Assembly (NCBI GenBank): GCA_030647905.1 | Contig: JAUSJA010000027.1 | Span: 62,001 to 126,000 of the forward strand | Reading direction: 5' to 3' | Source: Gemmatimonadaceae bacterium | GTDB taxonomy: Bacteria > Gemmatimonadota > Gemmatimonadetes > Gemmatimonadales > Gemmatimonadaceae | Length of the DNA stretch: 64,000 bases | Shown here: positions 37,901-46,149 of the stretch, piece after piece | How the letters are laid out: the number at the start of each line of letters is the position of its first letter | Numbering within the stretch: the stretch's first letter is position 1 | Position numbers and translations under genes: made by a program | Notes under the pieces: generated by a model | What the model was told of the DNA's origin: nothing | The model's database searches: none | The model's input: only the letters and a program-made list of their open reading frames with translations

Positions 37901-38317
37901 TCGCAGATCGCCGACAGGACGAGGCGCATGCCGGCCGACAAGCGAAGCGCGTTCGAGTCAAGCGCCAACGCGCTCGAGAGCCAGCTTTCCGCCGCTGAGC
38001 GGGAGATCTATCAGGTGCAGAACCGCTCGGGGCAGGATCCGCTCAACTACCCCATCCGCCTGAACAACAAGATCGCCGCGCTTGCCGGCGTGGCCGCCAG
38101 CACCGACGCGCGTCCGACCAGTCAGACGCTGGAGGTCTATCGCATCCTGTCTGCGCAGCTCGACGCGCAGCTCGGCAGGATCCGATCGGCGCTCAACCAG
38201 TCGCTCCCCATCCTGAACAGGGATCTGAGCGCCGTGAGTCTTCCTCCGATCGTCGAGAGCACAGCCGAGAGTCAACGGATCACGCGATCGAACCTCACGG
38301 GATTTTCGACCGTGTAG
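34976..38317 (+). CDS. VPS10/sortilin-like beta-propeller protein (BNR repeats)
   Basis: About 1113 residues. A signal peptide (about 1-23) is followed by a long series of BNR/Asp-box hairpins, visible as KTTDGGMTW, KSADAGKTW, KSENGGKSW, KSTDGGENW, RSDDAGATW and RSTNGGKTF, forming a large propeller (about 40-740). The C-terminal third has a beta-sandwich part and a helical tail of about 200 residues. Such secreted propellers bind sugars or peptides; the family is common in soil bacteria with unknown function. The start is a GTG at 34976 with GGAG nine bases upstream; the open frame upstream of it overlaps the minus-strand gene and is not coding. Confidence 0.9.
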   Translation: MHRKQFRIVASAALIAAIPFVADAQSTTASRPSASSAAPYDTAAFAAFKWREIGPFRGGRSVAVAGSASRPWEYYFGTTGGGVFKTTDGGMTWAPVTDKFFGGTIGAIAISQSNPDIVYVGTGEHAIRGNVSHGDGVYKSADAGKTWTYIGLADTRQIGRIRVHPKNPDIVYVAALGHVWGPNAERGVFKSENGGKSWRRVLFQSDSAGAVDLAMDATDPNTLYASLWHAYRKPWKLVSGGTGSGIFKSTDGGENWTNITRNPGLPSGILGKIGVTVSPANQRRLWALIEADSGGVFRSDDAGATWTKTNSERNLRQRAWYYTRIFADTKDTSTVYALNTGMYRSTNGGKTFRPIQVPHGDNHDLWISPTDNNRMIESNDGGANVSFNSGRTWTEQDQATAQFYHVTTTNHFPYRVCGAQQDNSTLCGPSRSPGGISRDQWYDVGGGESGYIAVRPDDPDIIYAGSYGGLLTRHDQRTGFERNINPWPDNPMGHDAADAKYRFQWTFPIVISPHDAKTIYVGSSVVFRSKNDGQSFEPISPDLTRHDPRTLGPSGGPITKDQTSVEYYATVFAIAESPVTPGVIWAGSDDGLVHVTRDNGKSWKNVTPPNIPEWSRISIIEPSHFVPGTAYVASNHFQMDDMRPYIYRTTDYGATWQLVVDGIPPTEFVRVVREDPVRRGLLFAGTERGVWVSFNNGGAWQSLRRNLPFVPVHDLAVKEGDLVAATHGRSFWILDDVSAMRQMNPAITAAAAHLFKPRDVYRANFNGGGGTGAAGGHPTGLNPPSGAIVYYWLKAPNQTVTMEFLDRTGKVIRTFTSNQGPQAARDSLRADSIRTARADSLKRAGLPADTSVRTEARGEETVSEDGPRRQQAPPRVSNRAGLNTFAWNLRYPDASTFENIIMWAAGTQSPVAVPGSYTVHMRVNGVTQSESFKVVKDPRSKATQADLEDQFAFLLKVRDEISKANDAVKLVRNIRSQIADRTRRMPADKRSAFESSANALESQLSAAEREIYQVQNRSGQDPLNYPIRLNNKIAALAGVAASTDARPTSQTLEVYRILSAQLDAQLGRIRSALNQSLPILNRDLSAVSLPPIVESTAESQRITRSNLTGFSTV

Positions 38318-38952
38318 CTATAGTGCCACCATTCCTTCTCGTAGTTCACGAAGCCCTGGCGCTCCATGACTTTCTTCAGGATCTGCCGGTTCTTCGCGAG
38401 GAATCCGCGCGCGTTCATCGTGTGCGCGGCAGCTGAGAAGTTGTCGAACGGGGTACCCATCGTTATCTCGGACTTGGTCGCCGTGTTGACCAACGTCAGG
38501 TCCACGGCGACTCCGAGGTTGTGCCGGCTTCGCGCGGCGATGTAGCCGTCGCGAAGGAGATCGCCGCGATTCGCGCGCTGCGTCCACGCGACCATCGCTT
38601 CACTTGCCCGCACGGGCCGGTAGGCGTCGAATATCTTGAGGCCGTAGCCCTGAGCGTGGAGATCTTCGTTCACGAGCGCGAGCGCGGCCGCGGCTTCGGC
38701 GCGTAGATAAGCCTTGTTCGCCTCGTACCCCGGTAATGGCACGCCAGTGAAGTTGTTCGACGTGGCATACCGCATGTCCACCACGAGCGAGCTGTCCACC
38801 CGCTGGAGGTCCACGAGCAGAGTGTCGGCGGCCTCGTCGGAAACCGTCGGCAGCTCGGGAGTGTTAACCGGTTCCGGAGCCCGCCGGTGCAGAACGCCGC
38901 AGCCACTGAGAAGTACGAGCAGCGCCGCGGCGCGCATAAATCGGAATGACAT
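38272..38952 (-). CDS. D-Ala-D-Ala dipeptidase (VanX/DdpX-like) lipoprotein
   Basis: 226 residues. A lipoprotein signal (LLVLLSGCG, lipobox Cys at about residue 18) is followed by the M15D dipeptidase domain. The zinc motif SRHNLGVAVDLTL (His and Asp ligands) and the C-terminal EWWHYSY with the catalytic Glu and His are visible. It should cleave D-alanyl-D-alanine in the cell envelope, in peptidoglycan recycling; there are no van resistance genes nearby. Convergent with the VPS10-like gene, overlapping its end by 46 bases. The start ATG is at 38952. Confidence 0.92.
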   Translation of the reverse strand: MSFRFMRAAALLVLLSGCGVLHRRAPEPVNTPELPTVSDEAADTLLVDLQRVDSSLVVDMRYATSNNFTGVPLPGYEANKAYLRAEAAAALALVNEDLHAQGYGLKIFDAYRPVRASEAMVAWTQRANRGDLLRDGYIAARSRHNLGVAVDLTLVNTATKSEITMGTPFDNFSAAAHTMNARGFLAKNRQILKKVMERQGFVNYEKEWWHYSYTVENPVRFDRVIR

Positions 38953-39077
38953 CCTGCTAAGATATGCGGGCGCGACCGGCGGTGTCAGCCTTGGGCCGCG
39001 CCACTCCTCGCCCGTATATTCCCCGCCTCGCTCAGGGAAAGGGGAATGCTCACTCGTCATCCTGTACACCTCGTCGC

Positions 39078-39659
39078 ATGAACTCACTGGAAATCATCGC
39101 GGCCGTCTTCGGGGTGGTGAGTGTCTTCCTGAGCGTCAGGCAGAATATCTGGAGCTGGCCGACGGCGATCGTGAACGTGGGGCTCTACATCGTCGTCTTC
39201 TACGAGGCAAAGCTGTACGCCGACACGGGCCTGCAGGTCATCTACGTCGTGCTCAACGCGTACGGCTGGTATCACTGGCTCTACGGAGGAAAGAATCGTA
39301 CCGGGCTTCCGGTCACCCGGACGGGAGCGCGGCTCGGCCTCTTCCTGATCGCCCTTGGCGGCATCGGCACGGCCGTGATCGGGACGTTCCTTGCCCGGAG
39401 CACCGACGCCGCCCTTCCCTATCTCGACGCAATGACGACCAGCACGAGTCTCGTCGCTCAGTGGATGATGACGCGCAAGCTGCTCGAAAACTGGCTGATA
39501 TGGGTCGCCGTGGATGTCGTCTACATCGGGATGTACATCTACAAGTCACTCTACGTGACGGCGGTGCTCTACTTCGTGTTCCTCGTCCTGTCGGCGATGG
39601 GATACACCAAGTGGCGGCAGACGGTCGCGGACGCCCGCGCCGAGCTCGTTCCCGTCTAA
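39078..39659 (+). CDS. pnuC: Nicotinamide riboside transporter PnuC
   Basis: 193 residues, seven membrane helices. The family's W-x-W-P-x2-N motif (WSWPTAIVNVGLY) is in helix 2, with WYHWLYGG and ENWLIWVAVD (Asn-Trp substrate site) further on. It moves nicotinamide riboside, feeding NAD salvage. Divergent from the VanX-like gene by about 125 bases; its stop codon overlaps that of the convergent MFS gene. No riboswitch recognised upstream. Confidence 0.93.
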   Translation: MNSLEIIAAVFGVVSVFLSVRQNIWSWPTAIVNVGLYIVVFYEAKLYADTGLQVIYVVLNAYGWYHWLYGGKNRTGLPVTRTGARLGLFLIALGGIGTAVIGTFLARSTDAALPYLDAMTTSTSLVAQWMMTRKLLENWLIWVAVDVVYIGMYIYKSLYVTAVLYFVFLVLSAMGYTKWRQTVADARAELVPV

Positions 39660-40870
39660 CCCGTCGCTTTGGCAGGCGATCGTTTCACGCGCGCGAGCGC
39701 GTGGATGGCGGCGATGCCAGCAGCCGGGCCGAGCGCGAGCATCGCGAACGACCATTGCCAGCCGATACGCGCGGCGAGAAACGGTACGGCCTGGATCGTC
39801 ACCATCGTGAGGAGAAAGCCGAGCGACGTCTGAACCGTGAGCGCCGTCCCTACCGCGTGGCTTGGCACCGACTCCGTGACGAGCGCGCTGAATTGCGCGC
39901 TGTCGGCGACGACGAAGAATCCCCAAACCAGCGCGACCGGCGCGAGGATCCACATGCTCGCTCCGTAGAAGAGTCCGACGATCAGCGAGCAAGTACCACT
40001 GGTCGCGAGCGCGATCGTCACCAGTCTCTCACGCGAGAAGCGATCGGCGAACAGTCCTCCCCATACGCATCCGGCCCCGCCGACAGCGATCGTCCCGAAG
40101 GCAATCAGCGACACCAGCGCCGACGAGTCGCGGTTCGGACGCGACAGCGCGGCGCTCGAGGCGAGATACGCAGGAATCCACGTCCAGAACGCGTACAGCT
40201 CGAACATGTGGCCGAGATATCCCCCTGTAGCGAGTCGCCATTCTCGCACGCGCGCCACGGTGGCGACGAGTCCCCACGAGAACGCCCGCGGCGCGAACGG
40301 GTACGGACCATCGGAATAGCCGGCGAGCACGAGGACACCGGCGATGAAGGCGCCGGCCGAGGCAGTCAGGATTACCGATGAGACGCCGACATCCGGTATC
40401 GCATGCACGAGGTACGGCGTCGCCTTTCCCACGGTGAGAGCGCCGACCACCGTCCCGATCGCCAGTCCCCGCTGAGTCCTGAACCATGTCGCGATCATTT
40501 TCATCGCCGGGGGATAGACGCCCGCGAGACAGAAGCCGGTCAGGAACCGCAAGGCGAGCGCGGCCGGGTAACCCGGAGCCCCGAGAATGCCCGCATTCAC
40601 CGCGGCGCCAGCGATCGCCGACATCGCGAACAGTTTCCTCGACTGTATCACGTCGGCGAGATTGAGCGTCGCCGATACGGCGGTCCCGGCGACGAACCCG
40701 AGCTGAACGATCGTCGTCAGCCATCCGGTCTGGGCCGCATCGAGCGACCACCGCGCCGCAAGCTGCGCCGACACGGCGCTCGCGGCGAACCAGAGCGACA
40801 TTCCGAGCAGCTCTGCCAGCGAGAGAAGCGCGAGGATGCGCCATCGGCGGGGATGGGAGTCACCATTCAT
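39656..40870 (-). CDS. MFS transporter (nitrate/NarK-like or CynX-like)
   Basis: 404 residues, twelve membrane helices and the classical MFS loop patterns between helices 2-3 and 8-9 (WGGLFADRFSRERLV). An N-terminal helix LAELLGMSLWFAASAV is typical of this group of exporters or anion carriers. The substrate is not determined. The ATG at 40870 is taken; no strong ribosome site is seen, and the sequence upstream contains none of the transporter pattern. Confidence 0.87.
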   Translation of the reverse strand: MNGDSHPRRWRILALLSLAELLGMSLWFAASAVSAQLAARWSLDAAQTGWLTTIVQLGFVAGTAVSATLNLADVIQSRKLFAMSAIAGAAVNAGILGAPGYPAALALRFLTGFCLAGVYPPAMKMIATWFRTQRGLAIGTVVGALTVGKATPYLVHAIPDVGVSSVILTASAGAFIAGVLVLAGYSDGPYPFAPRAFSWGLVATVARVREWRLATGGYLGHMFELYAFWTWIPAYLASSAALSRPNRDSSALVSLIAFGTIAVGGAGCVWGGLFADRFSRERLVTIALATSGTCSLIVGLFYGASMWILAPVALVWGFFVVADSAQFSALVTESVPSHAVGTALTVQTSLGFLLTMVTIQAVPFLAARIGWQWSFAMLALGPAAGIAAIHALARVKRSPAKATG

Positions 40871-41017
40871 GCGGAGAGAAACTAACCCGTTGCCCGTGGC
40901 CGGCATCGGGACGCTGAACACGGTCCTTTGCCCCAATGCGCTTCTTGACTGTAATTTGCCCGTCCATAGGTTCCGCAGGTCGGCTCCCATTCCGGTATCG
41001 GCCTTGGCTCTCCCCAT

Positions 41018-41467
41018 CGAACGGTTGCGCGCGGCGCCGTCCCCGACCACATCGAACGGGCCGTGACGAAGGCGATGGCGACGGACCCCACCGCTCGTTT
41101 CACGTCCACCGCGCTCTTCGCTCAGGCCCTTGGAAGCGAAATACTCGCGACTCCGACCGATACCGCCACACTTCCGCAGGCGGCAGTATCGGCGGCGAAA
41201 TCGGTTGCAGTGCTGCCGTTCGCCAACATGAGCGCGGACGCCGCCGATTATGCGCGGCGTGCGCTGGCGATCAATCCCGACGATCCCCTGCTGCTCTACA
41301 ATATCTCCTGCATGTACGCGATGCTCGGCAATCCGGACGAGGCGCTCAGTTGCCTGGAGAAGGCCGTGGACAAGGGATACGGCCAGAAGGACTGGGTGGA
41401 GCATGATTCGGATCTCGACTCGCTGCGCCAGCTACCGCGATTCCAGACGATCGTCGCGGCGATGTAG
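41018..41467 (+). pseudogene. Ser/Thr kinase with TolB-like/TPR region, internally deleted
   Basis: The frame joins three pieces of a normally >800-residue protein: the end of a Hanks-type kinase domain (VPDHIERAVTKAMATDPTAR and so on), the start of a TolB-like domain (KSVAVLPFANMSAD), and then directly the last TPR repeats and conserved C-terminus (WVEHDSDLDSLRQLPRFQ). Catalytic residues and most TPRs are missing. A deletion inside the gene (the join falls right after NMSAD) and loss of the 5' part best explain it. The join keeps the frame, so a peptide could still be made. A GMC oxidoreductase gene starts 14 bases later. Confidence 0.75.
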
Positions 41468-41480
41468 GATCGGACGCAGA

Positions 41481-43118
41481 GTGTCATTGGGACAAGCGGC
41501 AGTTGCGAACTCAGAAACATTCGACTATGTGGTGGTTGGCTCCGGATTTGGCGGCAGCGTTTCCGCGATGCGCCTGACGGAAAAGGGCTACCGCGTGCTC
41601 GTGCTGGAGCGCGGCAAGCGCTACCGCGACCAGGATTTCGCGCGCAGCAACTGGATCGTCTGGAAGTATTTGTGGCTGCCCGCGCTGCGCTGTTTCGGTA
41701 TCCTGGAAATGTCGCTCCTCAACGGCGTGCTGATTCTCCACGGCAGCGGCGTTGGCGGCGGCAGTCTGGGGTACGCCAACGTCCTCCTGGAACCGGGCGA
41801 TGAGTTGTTCGATGCGCCGGCGTGGCGCGATCTCGCCGATTGGAAGACCCTCCTGCGTCCGCATTACGATACAGCGCGCCGAATGTTGGGCGTGACCGCG
41901 AATCCGCGCGAATGGCCCGCCGACCGCGCGTTGAAAGCGATCGCCGAAGAGCTGGGGCAGTTGAATACGTTTGGCCCAACCGAGGTCGGCGTCTTTTTCG
42001 GTGAGGAAGGCAAGACGGTTCCCGATCCCTACTTCGGCGGCGAAGGCCCGGCGCGCGCGGGTTGCCAGCACGTCGGTGCGTGTATGGTCGGCTGCCGCAA
42101 CAACGCCAAGAACACGCTCGTCAAAAATTACCTCTATTTTGCCGAAAAGTGGGGCGCGCAGATTCAAGCGGAAGCCCGGGTGCATGACATCCACCCACTA
42201 CCGGCACTGCAGCCCGATGGCGCGCGCTACGAAATTGAATATCACCGCTCCACTGGGTGGTTGTTCAAGCCGCCGCAGCGGGTTCGCGCACGCAACATCG
42301 TGCTGTCGGCGGGCGTCCTGGGCACGCTGGGTCTCTTGTTCCGCTGCCGCAACATCACGCGCTCGCTTCCCGATCTTTCGCCCCGCCTCGGCGAGATGGT
42401 GCGGACGAACAGCGAAGCACTCCTTGCCATCCTCAATCGTGATCGCCAAGCCGACTTTTCAAAAGGCGTTGCGATCACTTCGATTTTCAGCGCGGATGCG
42501 GTCACGCGGGTTGAGCCGGTGCGTTATCCCGCGGGCTCATCTCTGATGCTGTTCCTGACGGCGGCGCCGTTGATCGAAGCCGGCAACAACATCCTGGCGC
42601 GGCTCCTCAAGATTATCTGGACGACGGTCCGTCATCCGATTGATTTTGTAAATGCGCGTTTGCTTCCCCCGACGGCGCGGCGCACTACGATCCTCCTGGT
42701 GATGCAGACGACGGACAATTTCATGCGCCTGCGTTGGAAGCGGCATCTCTCCACGCTCTTTCGCCGCAGGTTGGTTTCCGAACGAGACCGCGAGCGCCCC
42801 GTACAAGCCGAGATCGACATTGCCCACCGCGTGGCGCGCGCGTTCGCTGCCAGGACGAATGGCATCGCCTTGGGTGCGCTGAACGAGAGTCTCCTGAATA
42901 TTCCGACGACCGCGCACATCCTGGGCGGCTGCCCAATTGGGCGCGACGCGGAACAGGGCGTGGTGGATTTGGGTTTCCAGGTGCACAACTATCCGGGCAT
43001 GTACGTGGTGGATGGCTCGATTGTGCCCGCTAATCCAGGCGTCAATCCCAGTCTCACGATCACCGCGCTAGCCGAGTACGCCATGAGCCGGCTGCCGGCT
43101 GCCACCCGACGAGTCTGA
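41481..43118 (+). CDS. GMC-family FAD oxidoreductase (cholesterol-oxidase-like)
   Basis: 545 residues from a GTG. The FAD Rossmann motif VVVGSGFGGSVSA (about 18-30) and the second GMC signature region near the C-terminus are visible, as are the choline/glucose-oxidase HLGG-type HILGGCPIG and NPSLTITALAEY ending. These FAD enzymes oxidise alcohols or sterols. There is no signal peptide; the closest groups are cholesterol oxidase-like. The codon choice looks slightly less GC-biased than neighbours, so recent transfer is possible. Confidence 0.9.
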   Translation: MSLGQAAVANSETFDYVVVGSGFGGSVSAMRLTEKGYRVLVLERGKRYRDQDFARSNWIVWKYLWLPALRCFGILEMSLLNGVLILHGSGVGGGSLGYANVLLEPGDELFDAPAWRDLADWKTLLRPHYDTARRMLGVTANPREWPADRALKAIAEELGQLNTFGPTEVGVFFGEEGKTVPDPYFGGEGPARAGCQHVGACMVGCRNNAKNTLVKNYLYFAEKWGAQIQAEARVHDIHPLPALQPDGARYEIEYHRSTGWLFKPPQRVRARNIVLSAGVLGTLGLLFRCRNITRSLPDLSPRLGEMVRTNSEALLAILNRDRQADFSKGVAITSIFSADAVTRVEPVRYPAGSSLMLFLTAAPLIEAGNNILARLLKIIWTTVRHPIDFVNARLLPPTARRTTILLVMQTTDNFMRLRWKRHLSTLFRRRLVSERDRERPVQAEIDIAHRVARAFAARTNGIALGALNESLLNIPTTAHILGGCPIGRDAEQGVVDLGFQVHNYPGMYVVDGSIVPANPGVNPSLTITALAEYAMSRLPAATRRV

Positions 43119-43125
43119 GTCCAGC

Positions 43126-43157
43126 GATGGCCGGACGCCGATGGCCGGACGCCGATG
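43126..43157 (+). repeat. 14-bp tandem duplication
   Basis: GATGGCCGGACGCC is repeated twice in a row plus a partial third copy, in the intergenic space between the oxidoreductase and ferritin genes. It may be a simple slippage product. Confidence 0.8.
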
Positions 43158-43216
43158 CTTGCAGCGTCGGCCCAGGTACGCTAGCGTCTCAGCAACCTTA
43201 CCGGGAGATACAAACA

Positions 43217-43717
43217 ATGCTGAGTCCGAAGCTGCAAGGCGCCCTCAACGACCAGATCAACGCGGAACTCGGCTCCGCCTACCTCTACCTGGCGATGGCC
43301 GCCCACTTGGAAGCGTCCAACCTCCAGGGCTCGGCCCAGTGGATGCGACGGCAGGCCCGCGAGGAGGTATCGCACGCCATGAAGATCTTCGACTTCGTGA
43401 ACGATTGCGATGGCCGGGTTGTGCTGAAGGCGATTCCTGAGCCGCAGGCCGAGTTCTCGTCCACCGTCGAGATCTGGGAGTCGACGCTGAAGCAAGAGCG
43501 GGGTGTGAGCGCAAGCATCCACGCCCTGTATGCGCTTGCGTCGCAGGAGAAGGACTACGCGACGCAGACGATGCTGCAGTGGTTTGTCACCGAGCAGGTG
43601 GAGGAGGAGAAGACGGCGAAGACGATTCTCGAACAAGTCAAGAGGATCGGGCCGTCCAACTCGGCGATCTACTTCCTGGACCGCCACCTTGGGAAAGATG
43701 CGGAAGCCAAGAAGTAG
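43217..43717 (+). CDS. ftnA: Bacterial non-heme ferritin
   Basis: 166 residues. All ferroxidase-centre residues of the bacterial FtnA type line up by position: Glu17, Glu50, His53, Glu94, Gln127 and Glu130. It stores iron as a 24-mer. The start ATG at 43217 is preceded by GGGAGA at seven bases; the longer frame from 43127 contains the tandem repeat and is not ferritin-like. It lies about 2.4 kb from a large minus-strand iron/redox cluster, and may add storage to that iron physiology. Confidence 0.95.
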   Translation: MLSPKLQGALNDQINAELGSAYLYLAMAAHLEASNLQGSAQWMRRQAREEVSHAMKIFDFVNDCDGRVVLKAIPEPQAEFSSTVEIWESTLKQERGVSASIHALYALASQEKDYATQTMLQWFVTEQVEEEKTAKTILEQVKRIGPSNSAIYFLDRHLGKDAEAKK

Positions 43718-43740
43718 TGCCTGGCGACTTGGCGGGACAT

Positions 43741-44073
43741 TCAACGTTCCTTGTTCGCAGTGGGTCCGGTGCGTCGGCGCCGTGCAGGTGGTCCCATGTG
43801 CTCGACGTAGCTGCGCAGCACGGCGTTCATGCGTGACTGGTACCGCGGGCCGGCCGCGCGAAACCACTCGAGCACATCCGCATCCACGCGGAACGAGATG
43901 GCCTCCTTCGTAGACGGCACGACAACGCGCGCGTCCTTCCAGAAGTTGTCGGGAAGAAACGGCAGCTCCGATGGCGCGGTGCGCTCAATCTCGGCGTCCG
44001 TCATCCGGCGGAGGCGCGCCAAGTCGGCCTGACCGTGCTTCGCGGTGTTAGAGAACCTGGATCGCTTTTCCAT
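43741..44073 (-). CDS. brnA: BrnA-type antitoxin
   Basis: 110 residues. N-terminal helix, then a stretch ending in a ribbon-helix-helix-like DNA-binding part, with the BrnA signature AISFRVDADVLEWFRAAGPRYQSRMNAVLRSYV (seen in part here as ISFRVDADVLEWF). It neutralises BrnT and represses the operon. It overlaps brnT by 26 bases, in the usual toxin-first order. The C-terminus carries an extra Arg/Pro-rich tail. Confidence 0.9.
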   Translation of the reverse strand: MEKRSRFSNTAKHGQADLARLRRMTDAEIERTAPSELPFLPDNFWKDARVVVPSTKEAISFRVDADVLEWFRAAGPRYQSRMNAVLRSYVEHMGPPARRRRTGPTANKER

Positions 44074-44341
44074 ATCGCGTGCGCTCCTTGCGATTGCTTA
44101 CGCGTGCACTGATGATACGCCGAACCTGGGTCCCATCCGTGCGGATCCGATCGGTGAAGACGACGCTGAGTGGCAAACCCTCAGCGAGGCCCAACGCGAT
44201 CATCCGTCGCTCGCCATAGTCGGCCCGATCATCCGGATACTGGACGTAGATGCCGCGAAAGATCTGCGACGCAAACGCGAAGTCGAACCCTCGGCGCTGG
44301 AGGTTCTCGTCGTTCTTGGCGGGATCCCAGTCATATTCCAC
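44048..44341 (-). CDS. brnT: BrnT-type toxin (ribonuclease)
   Basis: 97 residues of the BrnT family: WDPAKNDENLQRRGFDFAFA near the N-terminus, a central ERRMIALG segment and the C-terminal RRIISARVSNRKERTRY, which carries the basic residues of the RNase site. It cleaves RNA to arrest growth until neutralised by BrnA. The start is a GTG at 44341 without ribosome site; a promoter 7 bases upstream predicts a leaderless mRNA. The partner antitoxin gene overlaps its end. Confidence 0.9.
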   Translation of the reverse strand: MEYDWDPAKNDENLQRRGFDFAFASQIFRGIYVQYPDDRADYGERRMIALGLAEGLPLSVVFTDRIRTDGTQVRRIISARVSNRKERTRYGKAIQVL

Positions 44342-44347
44342 CGGGAT

Positions 44348-44376
44348 AATCTACGTATGTATATACGCTAGCGCAA
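44348..44376 (-). promoter_or_regulatory. brnTA promoter with partial palindrome in spacer
   Basis: Minus-strand -35 TTGCGC (44371-44376) and -10 TAGATT (44348-44353) are 17 bases apart; the spacer carries the partly symmetrical CGTATATACATACG (44354-44367), a candidate operator for BrnA autorepression. The start point would coincide with the GTG of brnT. Confidence 0.4.
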
Positions 44377-44663
44377 GAGTCGGCAGATCCGTCCAGCGTT
44401 CCAAGGCCGTACGGGTTGCTCAACTCCGCCCGGCGACCAAGGCGAGTTGCGGCTATGCTTCTGAACGCACTCCAATCATGTGCGATCTCGCGCAGAGAGG
44501 ATGAGTCACCGTCAAATTGGTTAGGCAGCTTCTTGGATTGGCCGCCGACAGTCCGGCCAATAAACCATTCGTAGTTGTCCATTCGGTCAGTGAGGTAGCG
44601 TCTCTTGAGCACTCCCAGGACTACGCTTTGGAAACTGGACTCTGACGTCCCTTCTGAGCGACG
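44377..44663. other. Intergenic region between brnTA and epimerase gene
   Basis: No complete gene. On the minus strand the frame from about 44600 leftwards has protein-like composition (RRYLTDRMDNYEWFIGRTV, then a Ser/Asp-rich stretch) and may be the remnant of a gene cut by the toxin-antitoxin insertion, but no family is recognisable. No ribosome site or terminator was seen. Confidence 0.3.
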
Positions 44664-46115
44664 ATGAAGATCCTCGTCACTGGCGCCACCGGGTACGTCG
44701 GGGGTCGCCTCATTCCGCGCCTGCTCACCATGGGGCACGAGATCGTCTGCCTCGCACGGGATCCCTCGCACATTTCCGGACGCGGCTGGGAGCGGGTCGA
44801 CGTCCGCCGAGGGGACGCGCTCGATGCTGGAAGCCTCCTCCCGGCGATGGAGGGCGTGGACGTCGCGTACTACCTCATCCACTCCATGACGCAGGGCAAG
44901 GGGAAATTCGAGGACCACGACCGGATGGCCGCCGAGCATTTCGGCATGGCCGCGAGCGCGGCCGGCGTGCGTCGGATCATCTACCTCGGCGGGCTTGGCA
45001 AGGCCGACGAAGCGCTCTCTCCGCATCTCGCGTCGCGGCACGAAGTTGGCCGCATCCTGCGTTCCTCCGGGGTGCCAGTCACAGAGTTCCGCGCCGCGGT
45101 GATCGTGGGCTCGGGAAGCATCTCGTTCGAGATCATCCGGTACCTCACCGAGGGGCTCCCCGTGATGTTCACGCCACGATGGATGGCGACGCGCTGCCAG
45201 CCGATCGCGATCGCGAACGTGCTCGACTACCTGACGCTCGCGCTGCAAGAGCCGGGTTCGGTGGGGCGCACACTGGAGATCGGCGGTCCCGACGTGCTGT
45301 CGTACCGCGAGATGATGCTGGGCTACGCAGCAGCGCGAAAACTCACTCGAATTCTCATTCCGCTCCCGGTGCCGACGCCGAGACTGTCGGCGCTGTTCCT
45401 CCATATGATCACCCCAATCCCGACGTCGATTTCGCGCGCGCTGATCGAAGGCATGCGCAACGAAGTCGTGGTGCACGATCACGCTGCAGAAGCGTTGTTC
45501 GCGGTGGCACTCATCCCATACCACGAGGCGGTTCGGCGCGCGCTGCAGCGCATTCAATCGGGCGACGTCGAGACCTACTGGACCGGTGCGCGGACCGGAC
45601 TCCAGCCGGGAGTCACACTCAAGGTTTCCGAAGGAATGATCCTCGACGAACGCCGGGTCGAGTCGGCAACCAGCGCCGCCGAGTTGTTCGCGACGTTCTC
45701 CGGGATCGGCGGTGAACGCGGCTGGTTCTATGGCGAAGGGGGATGGAAGCTGCGAGGGGCGATGGATCGGCTCGTGGGAGGCGTCGGATTGCGACGAGGA
45801 CGCCGCAACCCCGACGAGTTGCGTCCGGGCGACGCGCTCGACTTCTGGCGGGTGGAAGCGGTGGACCCGGGACGCCTCGTCCGCCTGCGTGCCGAAATGA
45901 AAGTCCCGGGCCGGGCGTGGCTGCAATTCGAGGCCTCGAACAGGCCCGGAGGGGGCGCGCTACTCGTGCAGACGGCGTTCTTCGAGCCGTACGGCTTCCT
46001 CGGCCTGCTCTATTGGTACCTGCTGCACCCCATCCACGAGCTGTTCTTCGCCGGAATGTCGCACGCGATCGCGCGCCGCGCCGAGCGCGCGGGCACGAAA
46101 CCGCCACGCTCTTAG
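44664..46115 (+). CDS. NAD(P)-binding epimerase/DUF2867 fusion protein
   Basis: 483 residues. An extended-SDR Rossmann domain (about 1-210) starts with TGATGYVGGRLIPRLL; the SDR tyrosine-lysine pair is replaced, as in the atypical NmrA-like branch. A C-terminal DUF2867 domain (about 320-480, ending with FEPYGFLGLLYWYLLHPIHE) completes the typical SDR/DUF2867 architecture. The function is unknown; probably NAD(P)H-dependent redox sensing or reductase. The ATG at 44664 is the first Met of the frame, with GAGCGACG upstream. Confidence 0.9.
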   Translation: MKILVTGATGYVGGRLIPRLLTMGHEIVCLARDPSHISGRGWERVDVRRGDALDAGSLLPAMEGVDVAYYLIHSMTQGKGKFEDHDRMAAEHFGMAASAAGVRRIIYLGGLGKADEALSPHLASRHEVGRILRSSGVPVTEFRAAVIVGSGSISFEIIRYLTEGLPVMFTPRWMATRCQPIAIANVLDYLTLALQEPGSVGRTLEIGGPDVLSYREMMLGYAAARKLTRILIPLPVPTPRLSALFLHMITPIPTSISRALIEGMRNEVVVHDHAAEALFAVALIPYHEAVRRALQRIQSGDVETYWTGARTGLQPGVTLKVSEGMILDERRVESATSAAELFATFSGIGGERGWFYGEGGWKLRGAMDRLVGGVGLRRGRRNPDELRPGDALDFWRVEAVDPGRLVRLRAEMKVPGRAWLQFEASNRPGGGALLVQTAFFEPYGFLGLLYWYLLHPIHELFFAGMSHAIARRAERAGTKPPRS

Positions 46116-46149
46116 GTAGCGTCAGCGGCCACGCGCAACGGCGGGCCGG

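Noticed and set aside
44331-45926. 531-codon minus-strand open frame opposite the epimerase gene
   Set aside because: Its bulk mirrors the plus-strand SDR/DUF2867 gene. Only the part left of about 44640 looks protein-like, and it is noted as a possible remnant.
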